Shown: positions 46,418 through 55,310, numbered from the stretch's first letter. The stretch is DNA of 64,000 nucleotides from Capnocytophaga sp. oral taxon 878 (GCF_002999135.1 NZ_CP027229.1:1821001-1885000), one strand, 5' to 3'. Notes: generated from the letters alone by a model not told the origin. Made by a program: numbers and translations.

Positions 46418-47428
46418 CTACCAACGGATGATAGCACTTGCCCAGGTAAAGCCACTACCAAAGGCTGCGAGCACTACGAGGTCGCCTTCTTTAATTTTGC
46501 CTTGTTGTACGGCTTCGGTAAGGGCGATAGGTACCGATGCAGCGGTTGTATTACCGTATTTCATTATGTTATTGAATACTTGCTCATCGGTGAGTTTGAA
46601 TTGGTGCTGTATGAATTGTGATATACGCAGGTTGGCTTGGTGAGGCACAAGCATATTGATATCGGCACGTGTGAGTCCGTTAGCTTTCAAGCCTTCTTCT
46701 ATCACTTCGGAGAAGCGTACTACTGCGTTTTTGAACACGAACTGACCATTCATATAAGGATAATAGCTTACATCATCGGGGTTGTTTTCGGCTAGTATTT
46801 CGGGTACCCATTTGGTGCCTACTCCTGGGGTAATCATTGCCAACTCGGCAGCGTGCTCTCCTTGGCTGTGTAGGTGGGTAGAGAGGATACCTTTTTGGGC
46901 ATCATCGGAGCGTGATACAACGGCAGCTCCTGCTCCGTCGCCAAATAGTACTGCCATATTGCGCCCACGGGTAGTCATATCTAAGGCTGGGGATTGGGTT
47001 TCGGACCCTATAACTAAGACATTTTTGTACATACCTGTTTTGATGTACTGATCGGCTACTGAAAGGGCATAGATGAAGCCTGAACACTGGTTGCGGATAT
47101 CCAATGCTCCGACATTGGGCAGCCCTAATTCCTTCTGTACCAATACACCGCAACCTGGGAAATAGTAATCGGGGCTTAATGTTGCAAATACAATAAAGTC
47201 TATTTCTTCTTTATTGATTTGGGCTGCTTCGATAGCTTTTAAACTTGCTTTGACACCCATTGAGGTAGTAGTTTCAGTACCTTTAAGGGCATGGCGGCGT
47301 TCTTTAATACCTGTGCGCTCTTGTATCCAAGCATCGTTGGTATCCATTAATTTCGACAAATCGTCGTTGGTAACAATATTATCGGGAACGTAAAATCCGA
47401 GTCCCTTAATTTTTGAACGATATAACAT
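46418..47428 (-). CDS. fabH: 3-oxoacyl-[acyl-carrier-protein] synthase III
   Basis: The 336-residue condensing enzyme starts fatty-acid synthesis by joining acetyl-CoA and malonyl-ACP. The catalytic triad is visible: Cys115 in NQCSGFIYAL, His in LVPHQANLRI near 260 and Asn in KYGNTTAASVP near 290. FGDGAGAAVV and the end GSGFTWASAIIRW are typical. It is a single gene, not next to plsX or rpmF as in many bacteria. Paralogues in Bacteroidota make other ketosynthase III products, so a role in branched-chain or secondary lipids is possible. Confidence 0.94.
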   Translation of the reverse strand: MLYRSKIKGLGFYVPDNIVTNDDLSKLMDTNDAWIQERTGIKERRHALKGTETTTSMGVKASLKAIEAAQINKEEIDFIVFATLSPDYYFPGCGVLVQKELGLPNVGALDIRNQCSGFIYALSVADQYIKTGMYKNVLVIGSETQSPALDMTTRGRNMAVLFGDGAGAAVVSRSDDAQKGILSTHLHSQGEHAAELAMITPGVGTKWVPEILAENNPDDVSYYPYMNGQFVFKNAVVRFSEVIEEGLKANGLTRADINMLVPHQANLRISQFIQHQFKLTDEQVFNNIMKYGNTTAASVPIALTEAVQQGKIKEGDLVVLAAFGSGFTWASAIIRW

Positions 47429-47537
47429 ATTTTTAGTTTTAGTATTCTTAAGTGTAGGGGCAAAAAAGAGGTGCTGAATAATTGTTTAGATTTTTGCCTA
47501 TTTTTTGCGATATACCGAGCTATAAGAGCTGGCTTAC

Positions 47538-47581
47538 TATCCTTCGTTTATAGTTCGTTTATCCTTCGTTCATCCTTCGTT
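47538..47581 (-). repeat. 44-bp element of four 11-bp units, short copy G
   Basis: On the minus strand the units are AACGAAGGATG, AACGAAGGATA, AACGAACTATA and AACGAAGGATA, followed by GTAAGC. It lies between the fabH start and the manA stop. Unlike most copies it faces a gene's 3' end. Confidence 0.85.
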
Positions 47582-47668
47582 CAATAAGAAAGATGCCTTT
47601 GACAGATTTTTTATCTGTTTGGGGTATGGAGGTAATTTTGTTGTATTTGGAGAGTATTGGTAATAGGA

Positions 47669-48631
47669 TTATATGTATACTTCTAACAAATCCATTCCTT
47701 TGGTTTTTACTTCTAATTTGGGGCAAGCAGCAGGGAATAAGATTGTTTCACCTTGCTTGATAGGAAGCTCGGTAATACCATCGGAAAGGAAGCCTTCACC
47801 TTTTACGCACATATAAATATGGAAAGAATCATCTTGTGCTAATGATTTTTCATATCCTGCTGTAAGAGGGAGCAAATTTGTAATAAAATAGGGGCAATTC
47901 ACGACTTTATTCACCTGATTGGGCTCTTGGGTGTATTGCACTTTGAAATCATCCTTGCGCTCATAATCAATGGCTTCAAGAGCAAGCTCGGTGTGTAGTT
48001 CGCGTAGGTTACCATTTTTATCGCGGCGGTCAAAATCATAAACACGATAGGTAATATCACTAGTTTGCTGAATTTCGGCAATAATAATACCCTTACCTAT
48101 GGCGTGTACTTTACCTGTATTAATAAAAAATGTATCACCATTGTGTACCTTTTCATAGTTAAGAATATCGGTAAGAGTACCGTTATTGAGGTGTTGTTGG
48201 TATTCATTTTTAGTAACTGTCTTGTTAAAACCTACTATGAGTTCAGCTCCTTCATCGGCATGGAGTACATACCACATTTCAGTCTTACCAAAGGAGTTAT
48301 GACGTTCCTTGGCTAGCTTATCATTAGGGTGTACTTGGATTGATAGGTCTTCACGGGCATCAATAAATTTGATAAGTATAGGGAAATCATTACCAAAACG
48401 CTGGTGCACATGCTTACCAAGTAACTCATTAGGATACAAGTTAATAAGCTCTTGAAGACTTTTGCCTTCTAAGGCTCCATTAGCTACCACCGATATATCA
48501 CCAGGTACTCCTGATACTTCCCAGCTTTCACCTGTGATATCGGTTACAATGGGTTTGTTAAACAAAGTTTTAAGTTTTGTACCTCCCCAAATTCTCTCTT
48601 TTAGGATAGGTTTAAATTTTATTGGATACAT
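47669..48631 (-). CDS. manA: Mannose-6-phosphate isomerase, class I
   Basis: The 320-residue cupin enzyme interconverts fructose-6-phosphate and mannose-6-phosphate, feeding GDP-mannose and glycan synthesis. Zinc ligands are in LSIQVHPND near residue 93, EMWYVL near 118 and HAIGKGIIIAEIQQTSD near 175. YRVYDFDR and a short C-terminal cupin half follow. Length fits the short Bacteroidota/Firmicutes class. It lies 14 bases downstream of the exonuclease III gene and is the last of a four-gene minus-strand run. Confidence 0.95.
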   Translation of the reverse strand: MYPIKFKPILKERIWGGTKLKTLFNKPIVTDITGESWEVSGVPGDISVVANGALEGKSLQELINLYPNELLGKHVHQRFGNDFPILIKFIDAREDLSIQVHPNDKLAKERHNSFGKTEMWYVLHADEGAELIVGFNKTVTKNEYQQHLNNGTLTDILNYEKVHNGDTFFINTGKVHAIGKGIIIAEIQQTSDITYRVYDFDRRDKNGNLRELHTELALEAIDYERKDDFKVQYTQEPNQVNKVVNCPYFITNLLPLTAGYEKSLAQDDSFHIYMCVKGEGFLSDGITELPIKQGETILFPAACPKLEVKTKGMDLLEVYI

Positions 48632-48645
48632 TTTATTACACTTGT

Positions 48646-49407
48646 TTAATTAATTTCTAAAAGAATAGGGCAATGATCACTATGCTTAGCTTCGGGCAGT
48701 ATGAGAGCTCGCTCCATACGGCTTTCCAAAGGTGAAGCTACTAAGTGATAATCAATACGCCAACCTTTATTATTATTACGGGCATTAGCTCTATAACTCC
48801 ACCATGAGTATTGATGAGGCTCTTTATGAAAATAACGGAAACTATCAATAAAGCCACTTTTCATAAAGGTATCTAACCACTCACGTTCCACTGGCAAAAA
48901 GCCTGATACATTGGCATTGCGCACAGGATCATGAATATCAATAGCTTGGTGACAAATATTGTAATCACCACAAATAATGAGGTTTGGAATAGTTTGTTTC
49001 AGTTCATTAATGTATTTCTGAAAATCGGCCATAAAGGTTAGCTTAAAGTCTAAGCGGTCGATATTGGTTCCCGATGGCAGATACAAACTCATTACCGAAA
49101 GGGTATCAAAATCAGCTCGTATTACCCGGCCTTCTTTGTCCATATAGTCTATACCTGTACCTATCTCAACATGTTTAGGAGCTATTTTAGAGATAATAGC
49201 TACCCCACTATAACCTTTTTTCTCGGCACTATGGTAATACTGGTATTCATAGCCCAATTCGGCAAATATTTCTGTAGGTATCTGAGCTTCTAAGGCTTTT
49301 ATCTCTTGCAAGCACAACACATCAGGAGCTGCTGCTTGTAACCACTCTTTTAATCCCTTGGTAAAGGCAGCTCTAATTCCGTTCACATTATAACTAATAA
49401 TTTTCAT
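48646..49407 (-). CDS. xth: Exodeoxyribonuclease III / AP endonuclease (XthA type)
   Basis: The 253-residue protein has all EEP-nuclease motifs: ISYNVNGIRAA, LCLQEIKA with the metal-binding Glu, YSGVAIISK, LYLPSGTN, CGDYNICHQAID, WWSYRANARNNNKGWRIDYHL and the catalytic SDHCPI. It cuts DNA at abasic sites during base-excision repair. Its start shares one base with the deoC stop codon at 49407, so translation is coupled. Confidence 0.96.
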   Translation of the reverse strand: MKIISYNVNGIRAAFTKGLKEWLQAAAPDVLCLQEIKALEAQIPTEIFAELGYEYQYYHSAEKKGYSGVAIISKIAPKHVEIGTGIDYMDKEGRVIRADFDTLSVMSLYLPSGTNIDRLDFKLTFMADFQKYINELKQTIPNLIICGDYNICHQAIDIHDPVRNANVSGFLPVEREWLDTFMKSGFIDSFRYFHKEPHQYSWWSYRANARNNNKGWRIDYHLVASPLESRMERALILPEAKHSDHCPILLEIN

Positions 49408-50069
49408 TAGTAGCCTGTTCCTTTCTCTCCTTTCAAGATAGTAATACCATTGGAAGTCCCTATACGCTGCACTCCTAAATTTATATATTGTATAGCTGTT
49501 TCATAATCACGTACCCCACCCGATGCTTTTATCTTAGCGTGTCCTTGCACGCTTTCTTTCATCAGTTTTACATCTGGAAGGGTAGCCCCTCCAGTACCAA
49601 AGCCCGTAGAGGTTTTTACAAAATCTGCTTTTGCATCAAGGGCCAATTGGCAAGCCAAGCGCTTCTCTTCATCTGTAAGGTAGCAAGTTTCTATTATTAC
49701 TTTAAGCACACGGTTACTACCCACAGCAGCTTTTAAGGCTGCAATCTCCTCACGCACTTTATCTATTTCGCCTGATTTTAGCCAACCTACATTAATTACC
49801 ATATCAATCTCATCTGCTCCATCTGCTAATGCTTGTTCTGTTTCAAAAAGTTTAGCTTTGGATTGCATAGCTCCTAAAGGGAATCCCACTACACTGCATA
49901 CTTTAACAGTAGTTCCTTCTAAGAATTTTTTAGCAGTAGCCACATACGCGCTATTCACGCATACCGAATAAAAATCATACTCCACAGCCTCTTTGCAAAG
50001 AGTTTCTATCTCGGCAATGGTAGCTGTTGCTTTTAATAGTGTGTGGTCAATAAGTTTATTTAATTTCAT
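49407..50069 (-). CDS. deoC: Deoxyribose-phosphate aldolase
   Basis: The 220-residue TIM-barrel enzyme splits 2-deoxyribose-5-phosphate into acetaldehyde and glyceraldehyde-3-phosphate. Landmarks are MKLNKLIDHTLLKA, VCSVVGFPLGAM, EIDMVINVGWLKSGE, LKVIIETCYLT, the Schiff-base lysine in DFVKTSTGFGTGGA and IKASGGVRD. The ATG at 50069 gives the normal length; a start 14 codons upstream overlaps the neighbouring gene. It sits between the zinc-ribbon gene and xth, which suggests a DNA-salvage or repair theme. Confidence 0.96.
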   Translation of the reverse strand: MKLNKLIDHTLLKATATIAEIETLCKEAVEYDFYSVCVNSAYVATAKKFLEGTTVKVCSVVGFPLGAMQSKAKLFETEQALADGADEIDMVINVGWLKSGEIDKVREEIAALKAAVGSNRVLKVIIETCYLTDEEKRLACQLALDAKADFVKTSTGFGTGGATLPDVKLMKESVQGHAKIKASGGVRDYETAIQYINLGVQRIGTSNGITILKGEKGTGY

Positions 50070-50092
50070 ATTTTGTTTGTTTTTGGTATTGT

Positions 50093-50731
50093 TTAAATAT
50101 TCTTTTCCCATTGCTGTAAGGTTTTCAGCACAATATCTCTATGCTTCTTAATCTTGATAAAAGTAGGCAATTTAGCTACTAAGCTCATTCCTTTACGCTC
50201 TCGCAAATCCGATGCCACATAATCTGCCATTACCTTTATATGCTCAGGGTTCAAAGCCCAAAAAAGATTGCCTTTTATATTGGTTTGAAAATAGTAAGGT
50301 AACCCAAAAATACGGTCTCGTTTAAGCCCTCCTTGTTGCTTAGAGTAATAATCAGGATTATATTGTAACTGATAACTTGGCTTAACTTTAAGAGTATGCT
50401 TACATTTAGGATTGGTACAATTCACTGCCATCTCCTCCAATTTATGCTTCACATTAATTATTTCTTTAAAGATAGGCAAACCACAATTAGGACAGTTTAG
50501 CTTAATAGTCGCTACAAATGATTTCTTAGCTCTGCTAAGTTGTTCAAAACCACAATGGCTACATCTCACTACTACAGTCTCAAAATGATAAGGAGTCTCT
50601 CTATTCACATCCTCCTCTGTAGGGTAATGTTTTTTAGTAGTAACTTTAGCCCCTTTCCCACATTTAGGGCACACCACCCATTTATCGTTAACATACACAT
50701 CAAAAAAGTACCTATCTTCAAATCGCTTCAT
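50093..50731 (-). CDS. Zinc-ribbon protein of unknown function
   Basis: The 212-residue protein begins MKRFEDRYFFDVYVNDKWVVCPKCG. Four Cys pairs follow: CPKCG near 21, CSHCG near 59, CPNCG near 82 and CTNPKC near 105, so two zinc ribbons are likely. The C-terminal half is Lys- and Tyr-rich, with GLPYYFQTNIKGNLFWALN. No enzyme motif is seen. It is the first gene of the run with deoC (23 bases downstream), xth and manA. Nucleic-acid binding is plausible but not shown. Confidence 0.78.
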   Translation of the reverse strand: MKRFEDRYFFDVYVNDKWVVCPKCGKGAKVTTKKHYPTEEDVNRETPYHFETVVVRCSHCGFEQLSRAKKSFVATIKLNCPNCGLPIFKEIINVKHKLEEMAVNCTNPKCKHTLKVKPSYQLQYNPDYYSKQQGGLKRDRIFGLPYYFQTNIKGNLFWALNPEHIKVMADYVASDLRERKGMSLVAKLPTFIKIKKHRDIVLKTLQQWEKNI

Positions 50732-50977
50732 ATTATGCATTCTTTATTGTCAATTACTTTCATCTCTAAGTTAGTCAAAACTCAGAACTATATAAGTAAA
50801 ATTCTTTTATTAACATAGGACTGAAGTAGATACTTTTTCCCTATATCTTCCATCACATACTCAGCCATTATAGCCTGGTTATTATCCCTCAATTACCATA
50901 CCAGATAAATAGTTTTTCTCATATCATTACCAAGATATATTTATTGAGTACTGCATACGCACCCTATCTACGGCTTA

Positions 50978-53119
50978 TTAACGTTTAATCTTCATTTCAT
51001 CTATCAGATAGCCTGCTCCTGCATATTTATCAATAATGAATAGCACATACCTAATATCCACCATAATATTCCTACATATCTTAGGATCATAATGTATATC
51101 ACTCATAGTCCCTTCCCATACTCGGTCAAAATTCAGCCCTATAAGGTTACCTTGTGCATCAATAGCAGGACTACCCGAGTTACCTCCTGTTGTATGATTA
51201 GTCGCTACAAAGCACACTGGCATCTTGCCATTCTTACCATAAATACCATAATCTTTCTTCTCATACAAAGCACGTAGTTTAGCAGGCACATCAAATTCGT
51301 AATCACCCGGCACATATTTCTCCATTACACCATCCAAATAAGTAATATAATCATAAGTTACTGCATCCTTAGGTGCATATCCCGCTACTTTTCCATAAGT
51401 CACACGCAAGGTACTGTTAGCATCAGGGAAGATGCGATCTTCTGGTTTCGCAAACTCCAAGATAGCCTTCATATAACTGCGCTGCAATGCCGTAATCTCT
51501 TCATTTAGTTCAGCAAAGGTAGGATATACTTTTTCGTAGAAATGATTTATAATACCTTGTACTAATTCCACCCCTACATCTCCTTTTAATCGTTGCTGGA
51601 AAGCCTTAGCATCTAAGTTCAATACCTTTTCCATCTCAGCTCCCGAAGCCAAAAACGATTCTCCGTATAACTTATCAGCCATAGCCTTCACATCTATGTT
51701 CTGCATATTAGGAGCCAACAGCTCTTTAGGCATCGTCTTTATATAATAAGCCGCTGCTGCCTCAAATACAGCCTTATCCACCTTTAAGTCATAATCCTTA
51801 AATACTCCCCGAAACATCGTTACATAAGCCTTCTTCCTATCGTTAAATGACTGTTCCCCTCTCTCAAGCAATGCATTTTGCAGCTGTAACACCCTTAATC
51901 CGTTTGATAGCAAAGCTACATTACGCTGCACAAACTCCGAGTACAAATCTACCGAAAGCTCATAATCCCTTATAGCAGCATATTTTTTAGCAAAATCATC
52001 CAAAATATTCCCATATTCCGCACTCTTTCCTGCCTTTGCAATAGCCTTCTGGAACTTCTCTTCTTGCGCGCGTTTCAGCGCCACTGCGCCCGATTGTTCC
52101 AAGCCCTGTGTCTCTCCTATCCATTTCTTCCAATAGTTAGCCACACTAGCATATTTTGAAGCATATTTAATCTTAATCCCATTATCAACTCTCATAAAGC
52201 CATCCTGCACTTTCAGTACCACATCACGAATCCCTATCTTGGCAGGGTTCAGCACCTTCACTATTTGCTCCACAGCTACGGAAGGCAGATACTCCTGCGT
52301 CCTTCCAGGATACCCAAATACCATAGTGAAATCACCTGCCTTCACCCCTTTTAGTGAGATCGGGAAAAAATGCTTAGGTACATAAGGCACATTGTCTTTG
52401 GAATACTCCGCAGGCCTATTATTCTTATCAGCATATACCCTGAATAACGAAAAATCTCCCGTATGTCTCGGCCACACCCAGTTATCCGTGTCCGACCCAA
52501 ATTTCCCTATCGATGAAGGCGGAGCCCCCACCAATCGCACATCCTTAAATGTCTCAACCACAAATAATATATACTGGTTCCCCTCATAAAACGCCCGAAT
52601 ACGATTCTCCTGCCACGACTCCTTAGCCGAGTTCTTTACCAAGTTCGCTATATTCTTCTCTATCTTCGATGCCCTATCCATCTCACTACTCAATCCCTTA
52701 GTATCTTCAAGCACCTTAGCCGTAACATCCTCTATACGCACTATAAAAGTAACCTCCAAATTCTTATTAGGAAGCTCCTCCGATAAGCTCTTAGCCCAAA
52801 AACCATTCGTAAGATAATCATTCTCTAAGGTCGAATGAGCCTGTATCTGCCCATACCCACAATGGTGATTAGTAAGAAGCAGCCCCCTGCCCGAAATCAC
52901 TTCAGCAGTACACCCCCCATTAAAATGAGGCACCGCATCCTTCAAGCTCGATTTATTCACATTATAAATATCGCTTACCGACATCTTCATCCCAAGCGAC
53001 TTCATCTCCTTAGCATTCATACCCTCCAACAACGACGGGATCCACATCCCTCCCTGCTGTGCCAATAAGCTAAAAGGCAACAAAAAACAACCTACAAGTA
53101 ATAAAATAAATTTCTTCAT
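50978..53119 (-). CDS. S46 family dipeptidyl-peptidase, DPP11 type
   Basis: The 713-residue protein has a signal peptide (FILLLVGCFLLPFSLLAQ) and the S46 fold. The catalytic His is in LLTNHHCGYG at 85-86, the Asp lies between the halves, and Ser648 is in TGGNSGSPA. The residue 18 positions after the Ser is Arg666 (GLNFDRVWEG). In Porphyromonas enzymes Arg at this spot marks DPP11, which cuts after Asp or Glu, while Gly marks DPP7. Such periplasmic enzymes supply dipeptides to peptide-fermenting oral Bacteroidota. It is a single gene. The 235-base gap downstream shows no feature I can support. Confidence 0.93.
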   Translation of the reverse strand: MKKFILLLVGCFLLPFSLLAQQGGMWIPSLLEGMNAKEMKSLGMKMSVSDIYNVNKSSLKDAVPHFNGGCTAEVISGRGLLLTNHHCGYGQIQAHSTLENDYLTNGFWAKSLSEELPNKNLEVTFIVRIEDVTAKVLEDTKGLSSEMDRASKIEKNIANLVKNSAKESWQENRIRAFYEGNQYILFVVETFKDVRLVGAPPSSIGKFGSDTDNWVWPRHTGDFSLFRVYADKNNRPAEYSKDNVPYVPKHFFPISLKGVKAGDFTMVFGYPGRTQEYLPSVAVEQIVKVLNPAKIGIRDVVLKVQDGFMRVDNGIKIKYASKYASVANYWKKWIGETQGLEQSGAVALKRAQEEKFQKAIAKAGKSAEYGNILDDFAKKYAAIRDYELSVDLYSEFVQRNVALLSNGLRVLQLQNALLERGEQSFNDRKKAYVTMFRGVFKDYDLKVDKAVFEAAAAYYIKTMPKELLAPNMQNIDVKAMADKLYGESFLASGAEMEKVLNLDAKAFQQRLKGDVGVELVQGIINHFYEKVYPTFAELNEEITALQRSYMKAILEFAKPEDRIFPDANSTLRVTYGKVAGYAPKDAVTYDYITYLDGVMEKYVPGDYEFDVPAKLRALYEKKDYGIYGKNGKMPVCFVATNHTTGGNSGSPAIDAQGNLIGLNFDRVWEGTMSDIHYDPKICRNIMVDIRYVLFIIDKYAGAGYLIDEMKIKR

Positions 53120-53269
53120 ATTACAGTCAAAAAAGTATAAGTATAATTAATTTTTCAGACGGCAAAGGTAACTAAACTTTTTCTAATAACCAAAAAATAC
53201 TTATCACCCACCCCCATACCACCACCTCCCAACCATATCTCTCCCACATCAAAATCACCCCCTACCCCG

Positions 53270-53313
53270 AACGAACGAATAACGAAGGATAAACGAACTA
53301 TAAACGAAGGATA
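53270..53313 (+). repeat. 44-bp element of four 11-bp units, short copy H
   Basis: Units AACGAACGAAT, AACGAAGGATA, AACGAACTATA and AACGAAGGATA, preceded by CTACCCCG and followed by GTTGCC. It lies between the divergent DPP11 and YtxH genes, with pyrimidine-rich sequence (CTCTTACCTCTTACC) after it. It is identical in all four units to copy F. Confidence 0.85.
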
Positions 53314-53450
53314 GTTGCCAAACTCACCCAGCTAACTACCTCCCCCCCTCTTACCTCTTACCCTCTTACCTCTTACCTAAAAATCACTTTTCTCTATGCA
53401 TTATAGATAAAAAATATTAATAAAAATTATGTTATATCAAATTTTATTCA

Positions 53451-53458
53451 TACCTTTG
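53451..53458 (+). promoter_or_regulatory. -7 box upstream of the YtxH operon
   Basis: TACCTTTG lies 50 bases before the ATG at 53508. The -33 element is not clear. Confidence 0.45.
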
Positions 53459-53507
53459 TACCAAATTTAATTTAATAACTAATTTAATAACATTAATTCT
53501 GAACACT

Positions 53508-53834
53508 ATGTCAAAAACAGCAAATGTAGTATTAGGCTTAGCAGTAGGTACTGCTATCGGAGTAGGTTTGGGCATCCTTTTTGCGCCCGACGAAGGTAAA
53601 AACACACGTCAAAAAATTAAAGACACTCTCAGAGATAAGTCTCAAGATTTAAAAGATCAATTGGATAACCTCACAGAGAATGTACGTGAGAAATCATTGG
53701 AACTAAAAGGCTCTTTAGAAGAAAAAGTAGACAGGCTATTTTCAAAATCAAGCAATAAAGCCGAAGATGTAATTAGCCTTCTAGAAAAAAAATTAGCTTC
53801 ATTAAAAGAAGAAGCCGCTAAAATTAAAAAATAA
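53508..53834 (+). CDS. YtxH domain protein
   Basis: The 108-residue protein has a Gly-rich N-terminal span (VVLGLAVGTAIGVGLGILFAPDEGKNTRQKI), the YtxH/gas-vesicle-type signature. A long charged helix predicted to form a coiled coil follows (DKSQDLKDQLDNLTENVREKSLELK). It is probably membrane attached and stress induced, as related proteins are. It leads a three-gene run; the holin-like gene starts 5 bases after its stop codon. Confidence 0.88.
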   Translation: MSKTANVVLGLAVGTAIGVGLGILFAPDEGKNTRQKIKDTLRDKSQDLKDQLDNLTENVREKSLELKGSLEEKVDRLFSKSSNKAEDVISLLEKKLASLKEEAAKIKK

Positions 53835-53838
53835 TTTT

Positions 53839-54219
53839 ATGCCCATTCATTCTATTAAAGAAACATTTGTAGAAGTTCCTACAAAAGCAAACTCAGCCCT
53901 TAATTCACAGTTATCTTACTATAAACTCGTGCTTTTTAGGTTTATAGCCAAATCTTCTTACGGACTAATAAGTTTTTTTGTCTATGGCTTTGCAAGTTTG
54001 CTAATACTGTTTTTCCTATCTCTCGCCGCCGCTTATGCCATAGGCGAAGCATTAGGTAGTAATGGTTTAGGATTTGCTATTGTAGGAGCTTTCTATATAG
54101 TGTTATCGTTAGTAGTTCTATTATTTCGCAAAAAACTAATTGAAAGGTCTCTATTGCGAAAACTATCCGAAATCTATTTTAAAACAGACCCCGAAGACGA
54201 AGAAGAAAATGAACAATAA
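53839..54219 (+). CDS. Holin-like/phage-holin superfamily membrane protein
   Basis: The 126-residue protein has two strong membrane segments, YGLISFFVYGFASLLILFFLSL (about 48-70) and GFAIVGAFYIVLSLVVLLF (about 80-98), flanked by a polar N-terminus and an acidic tail (TDPEDEEENEQ). It resembles the small inner-membrane proteins annotated as phage holin family in Flavobacteriaceae chromosomes, where they accompany YtxH proteins. There is no phage context. It overlaps the next gene by 11 bases. Confidence 0.8.
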   Translation: MPIHSIKETFVEVPTKANSALNSQLSYYKLVLFRFIAKSSYGLISFFVYGFASLLILFFLSLAAAYAIGEALGSNGLGFAIVGAFYIVLSLVVLLFRKKLIERSLLRKLSEIYFKTDPEDEEENEQ

Positions 54220-54454
54220 AACCTTTTCATCATTTGAAGAAATCGATAATGAAATTAGACTACTGCGATTAGAAAAAGAGATTGACCGACTGTCTCTCAC
54301 ACAACAAGTATCAGCTTCAGCAGAAAGTTTAAGTCCAAAAAACTTATTAGCCAATACTTTGGGTTCTTTATTTAACAACAAACGATGGTTAAATATAGCT
54401 TTGGGATACGGAATGCAACTTTTAGCAAAAAGATATTTAAACAAAAACAAATAA
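54209..54454 (+). CDS. Small helical protein (DUF6327-like)
   Basis: The 81-residue protein begins MNNKTFSSFEEIDNEIRLLRLEKEID, a long charged helix, and ends with a mildly hydrophobic stretch (KRWLNIALGYGMQLLAKRYL). The opening SFEEID-x-E-(I/L)-x-LLRL resembles DUF6327, the usual third member of this trio. Its ATG overlaps the end of the holin-like gene by 11 bases. A longer frame from 54140 would run through that gene and is not needed. Confidence 0.75.
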   Translation: MNNKTFSSFEEIDNEIRLLRLEKEIDRLSLTQQVSASAESLSPKNLLANTLGSLFNNKRWLNIALGYGMQLLAKRYLNKNK

Positions 54455-54570
54455 AAATGTCTTCTATAGTTAGAAAATATCACAATCAATATCTTTTAAA
54501 ATTGCATTAAGCATCTCAATAATATATTATCACATCAAACTTTAATATTAATTTTTAAATTTAATCAACT

Positions 54571-54951
54571 ATGAAGAAAATTATTGCATTAGCTTCAGTG
54601 ATTTGTTTATCACTAGTTTTTTTTGCTTCTTGTAGCAAAAATGATGACCCAGCCGACAACGACCTTTTTGTAGGAACCTACAAAGGTAGCATCTCTTACT
54701 CAGATGGTAAAGAGAAAAAGGCTTTTGATAATGGTTCAGTAACTGTTGTCAAAACTGGGAACGATTACCATTTCCGTTTTTCAGACGGCATTCCTAACCT
54801 TACAGGTGTTAGTTTCAAAAAAGAAGGAGATAACATTTTAGTAAATGCTGATTTGCTAGATGGCGTAAAAGTAATTAGAATCAACGCCTCTTCATTGAAC
54901 ATTCTGTACACTACAGACGGAAAAACCTGGACTGCCAACGCAAAAAGGTAA
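54571..54951 (+). CDS. Small lipoprotein of unknown function
   Basis: The 126-residue protein has a clean lipoprotein signal ending FFASC at residue 21, followed by SKNDDPADND. The Lys at +3 followed by acidic residues resembles the K-(D/E)2 surface-export signal known from Capnocytophaga lipoproteins, so surface exposure is possible. The rest looks like a small beta-rich domain (FVGTYKGSISYSDGKEK, YHFRFSDGIPNLTG). A strong terminator follows. Function unknown. Confidence 0.85.
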   Translation: MKKIIALASVICLSLVFFASCSKNDDPADNDLFVGTYKGSISYSDGKEKKAFDNGSVTVVKTGNDYHFRFSDGIPNLTGVSFKKEGDNILVNADLLDGVKVIRINASSLNILYTTDGKTWTANAKR

Positions 54952-54967
54952 TTTAAAACATTTTACT

Positions 54968-55006
54968 AAAAAACCCCGAAAATATCAAATATTTTCGGGG
55001 TTTTTT
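54968..55006. terminator. Bidirectional terminator between two convergent genes
   Basis: A 12-base core stem (CCCCGAAAATAT and complement) with a 3-base loop is flanked by an A tract on the left and six Ts on the right. It serves the lipoprotein gene and, on the other strand, the GlsB-like gene. Confidence 0.92.
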
Positions 55007-55034
55007 ATCTTTAATAGCTATTCTTTTTCTCTTA

Positions 55035-55286
55035 TTACTTCTTCTTAAATATCAAATTTATCAAGAATAGAATAACAATAGCGCCAATAGCTCCTGTTAA
55101 GATAGCGCCAATCCAACCTTCTCCAAGTGAGATATGGAACACACTTTCCAAAAGCCAATAACCAACGCTACTTCCAAGAATACCAATAATGATATTCCCT
55201 ATAAGTCCTAATCCACTACCTTTGTAGATAGTGCCTCCTAACCATCCAGCGATGGCACCAATAATAAGTGTTGCAATAATACTCAT
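55035..55286 (-). CDS. GlsB/YeaQ/YmgE family membrane protein
   Basis: The 83-residue protein begins MSIIATLIIGAIAGWLGGTIYKGSG and continues with GLIGNIIIGILGSSVGYWLL and WIGAILTGAIGAIVILFLINLIFKKK, giving three Gly-rich membrane segments. This is the transglycosylase-associated (GlsB/YeaQ/YmgE) family of small stress-induced inner-membrane proteins. The start at 55286 is chosen over 55313 because the promoter at 55311 leaves no room for the longer form. Confidence 0.9.
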   Translation of the reverse strand: MSIIATLIIGAIAGWLGGTIYKGSGLGLIGNIIIGILGSSVGYWLLESVFHISLGEGWIGAILTGAIGAIVILFLINLIFKKK

Positions 55287-55310
55287 AATTTTAAAATTTA
55301 AATTAGAGTA

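Noticed and set aside
50741..50977. Gap between the zinc-ribbon and DPP11 genes
   Set aside because: I looked for a small gene, RNA or hairpin and found nothing supportable.
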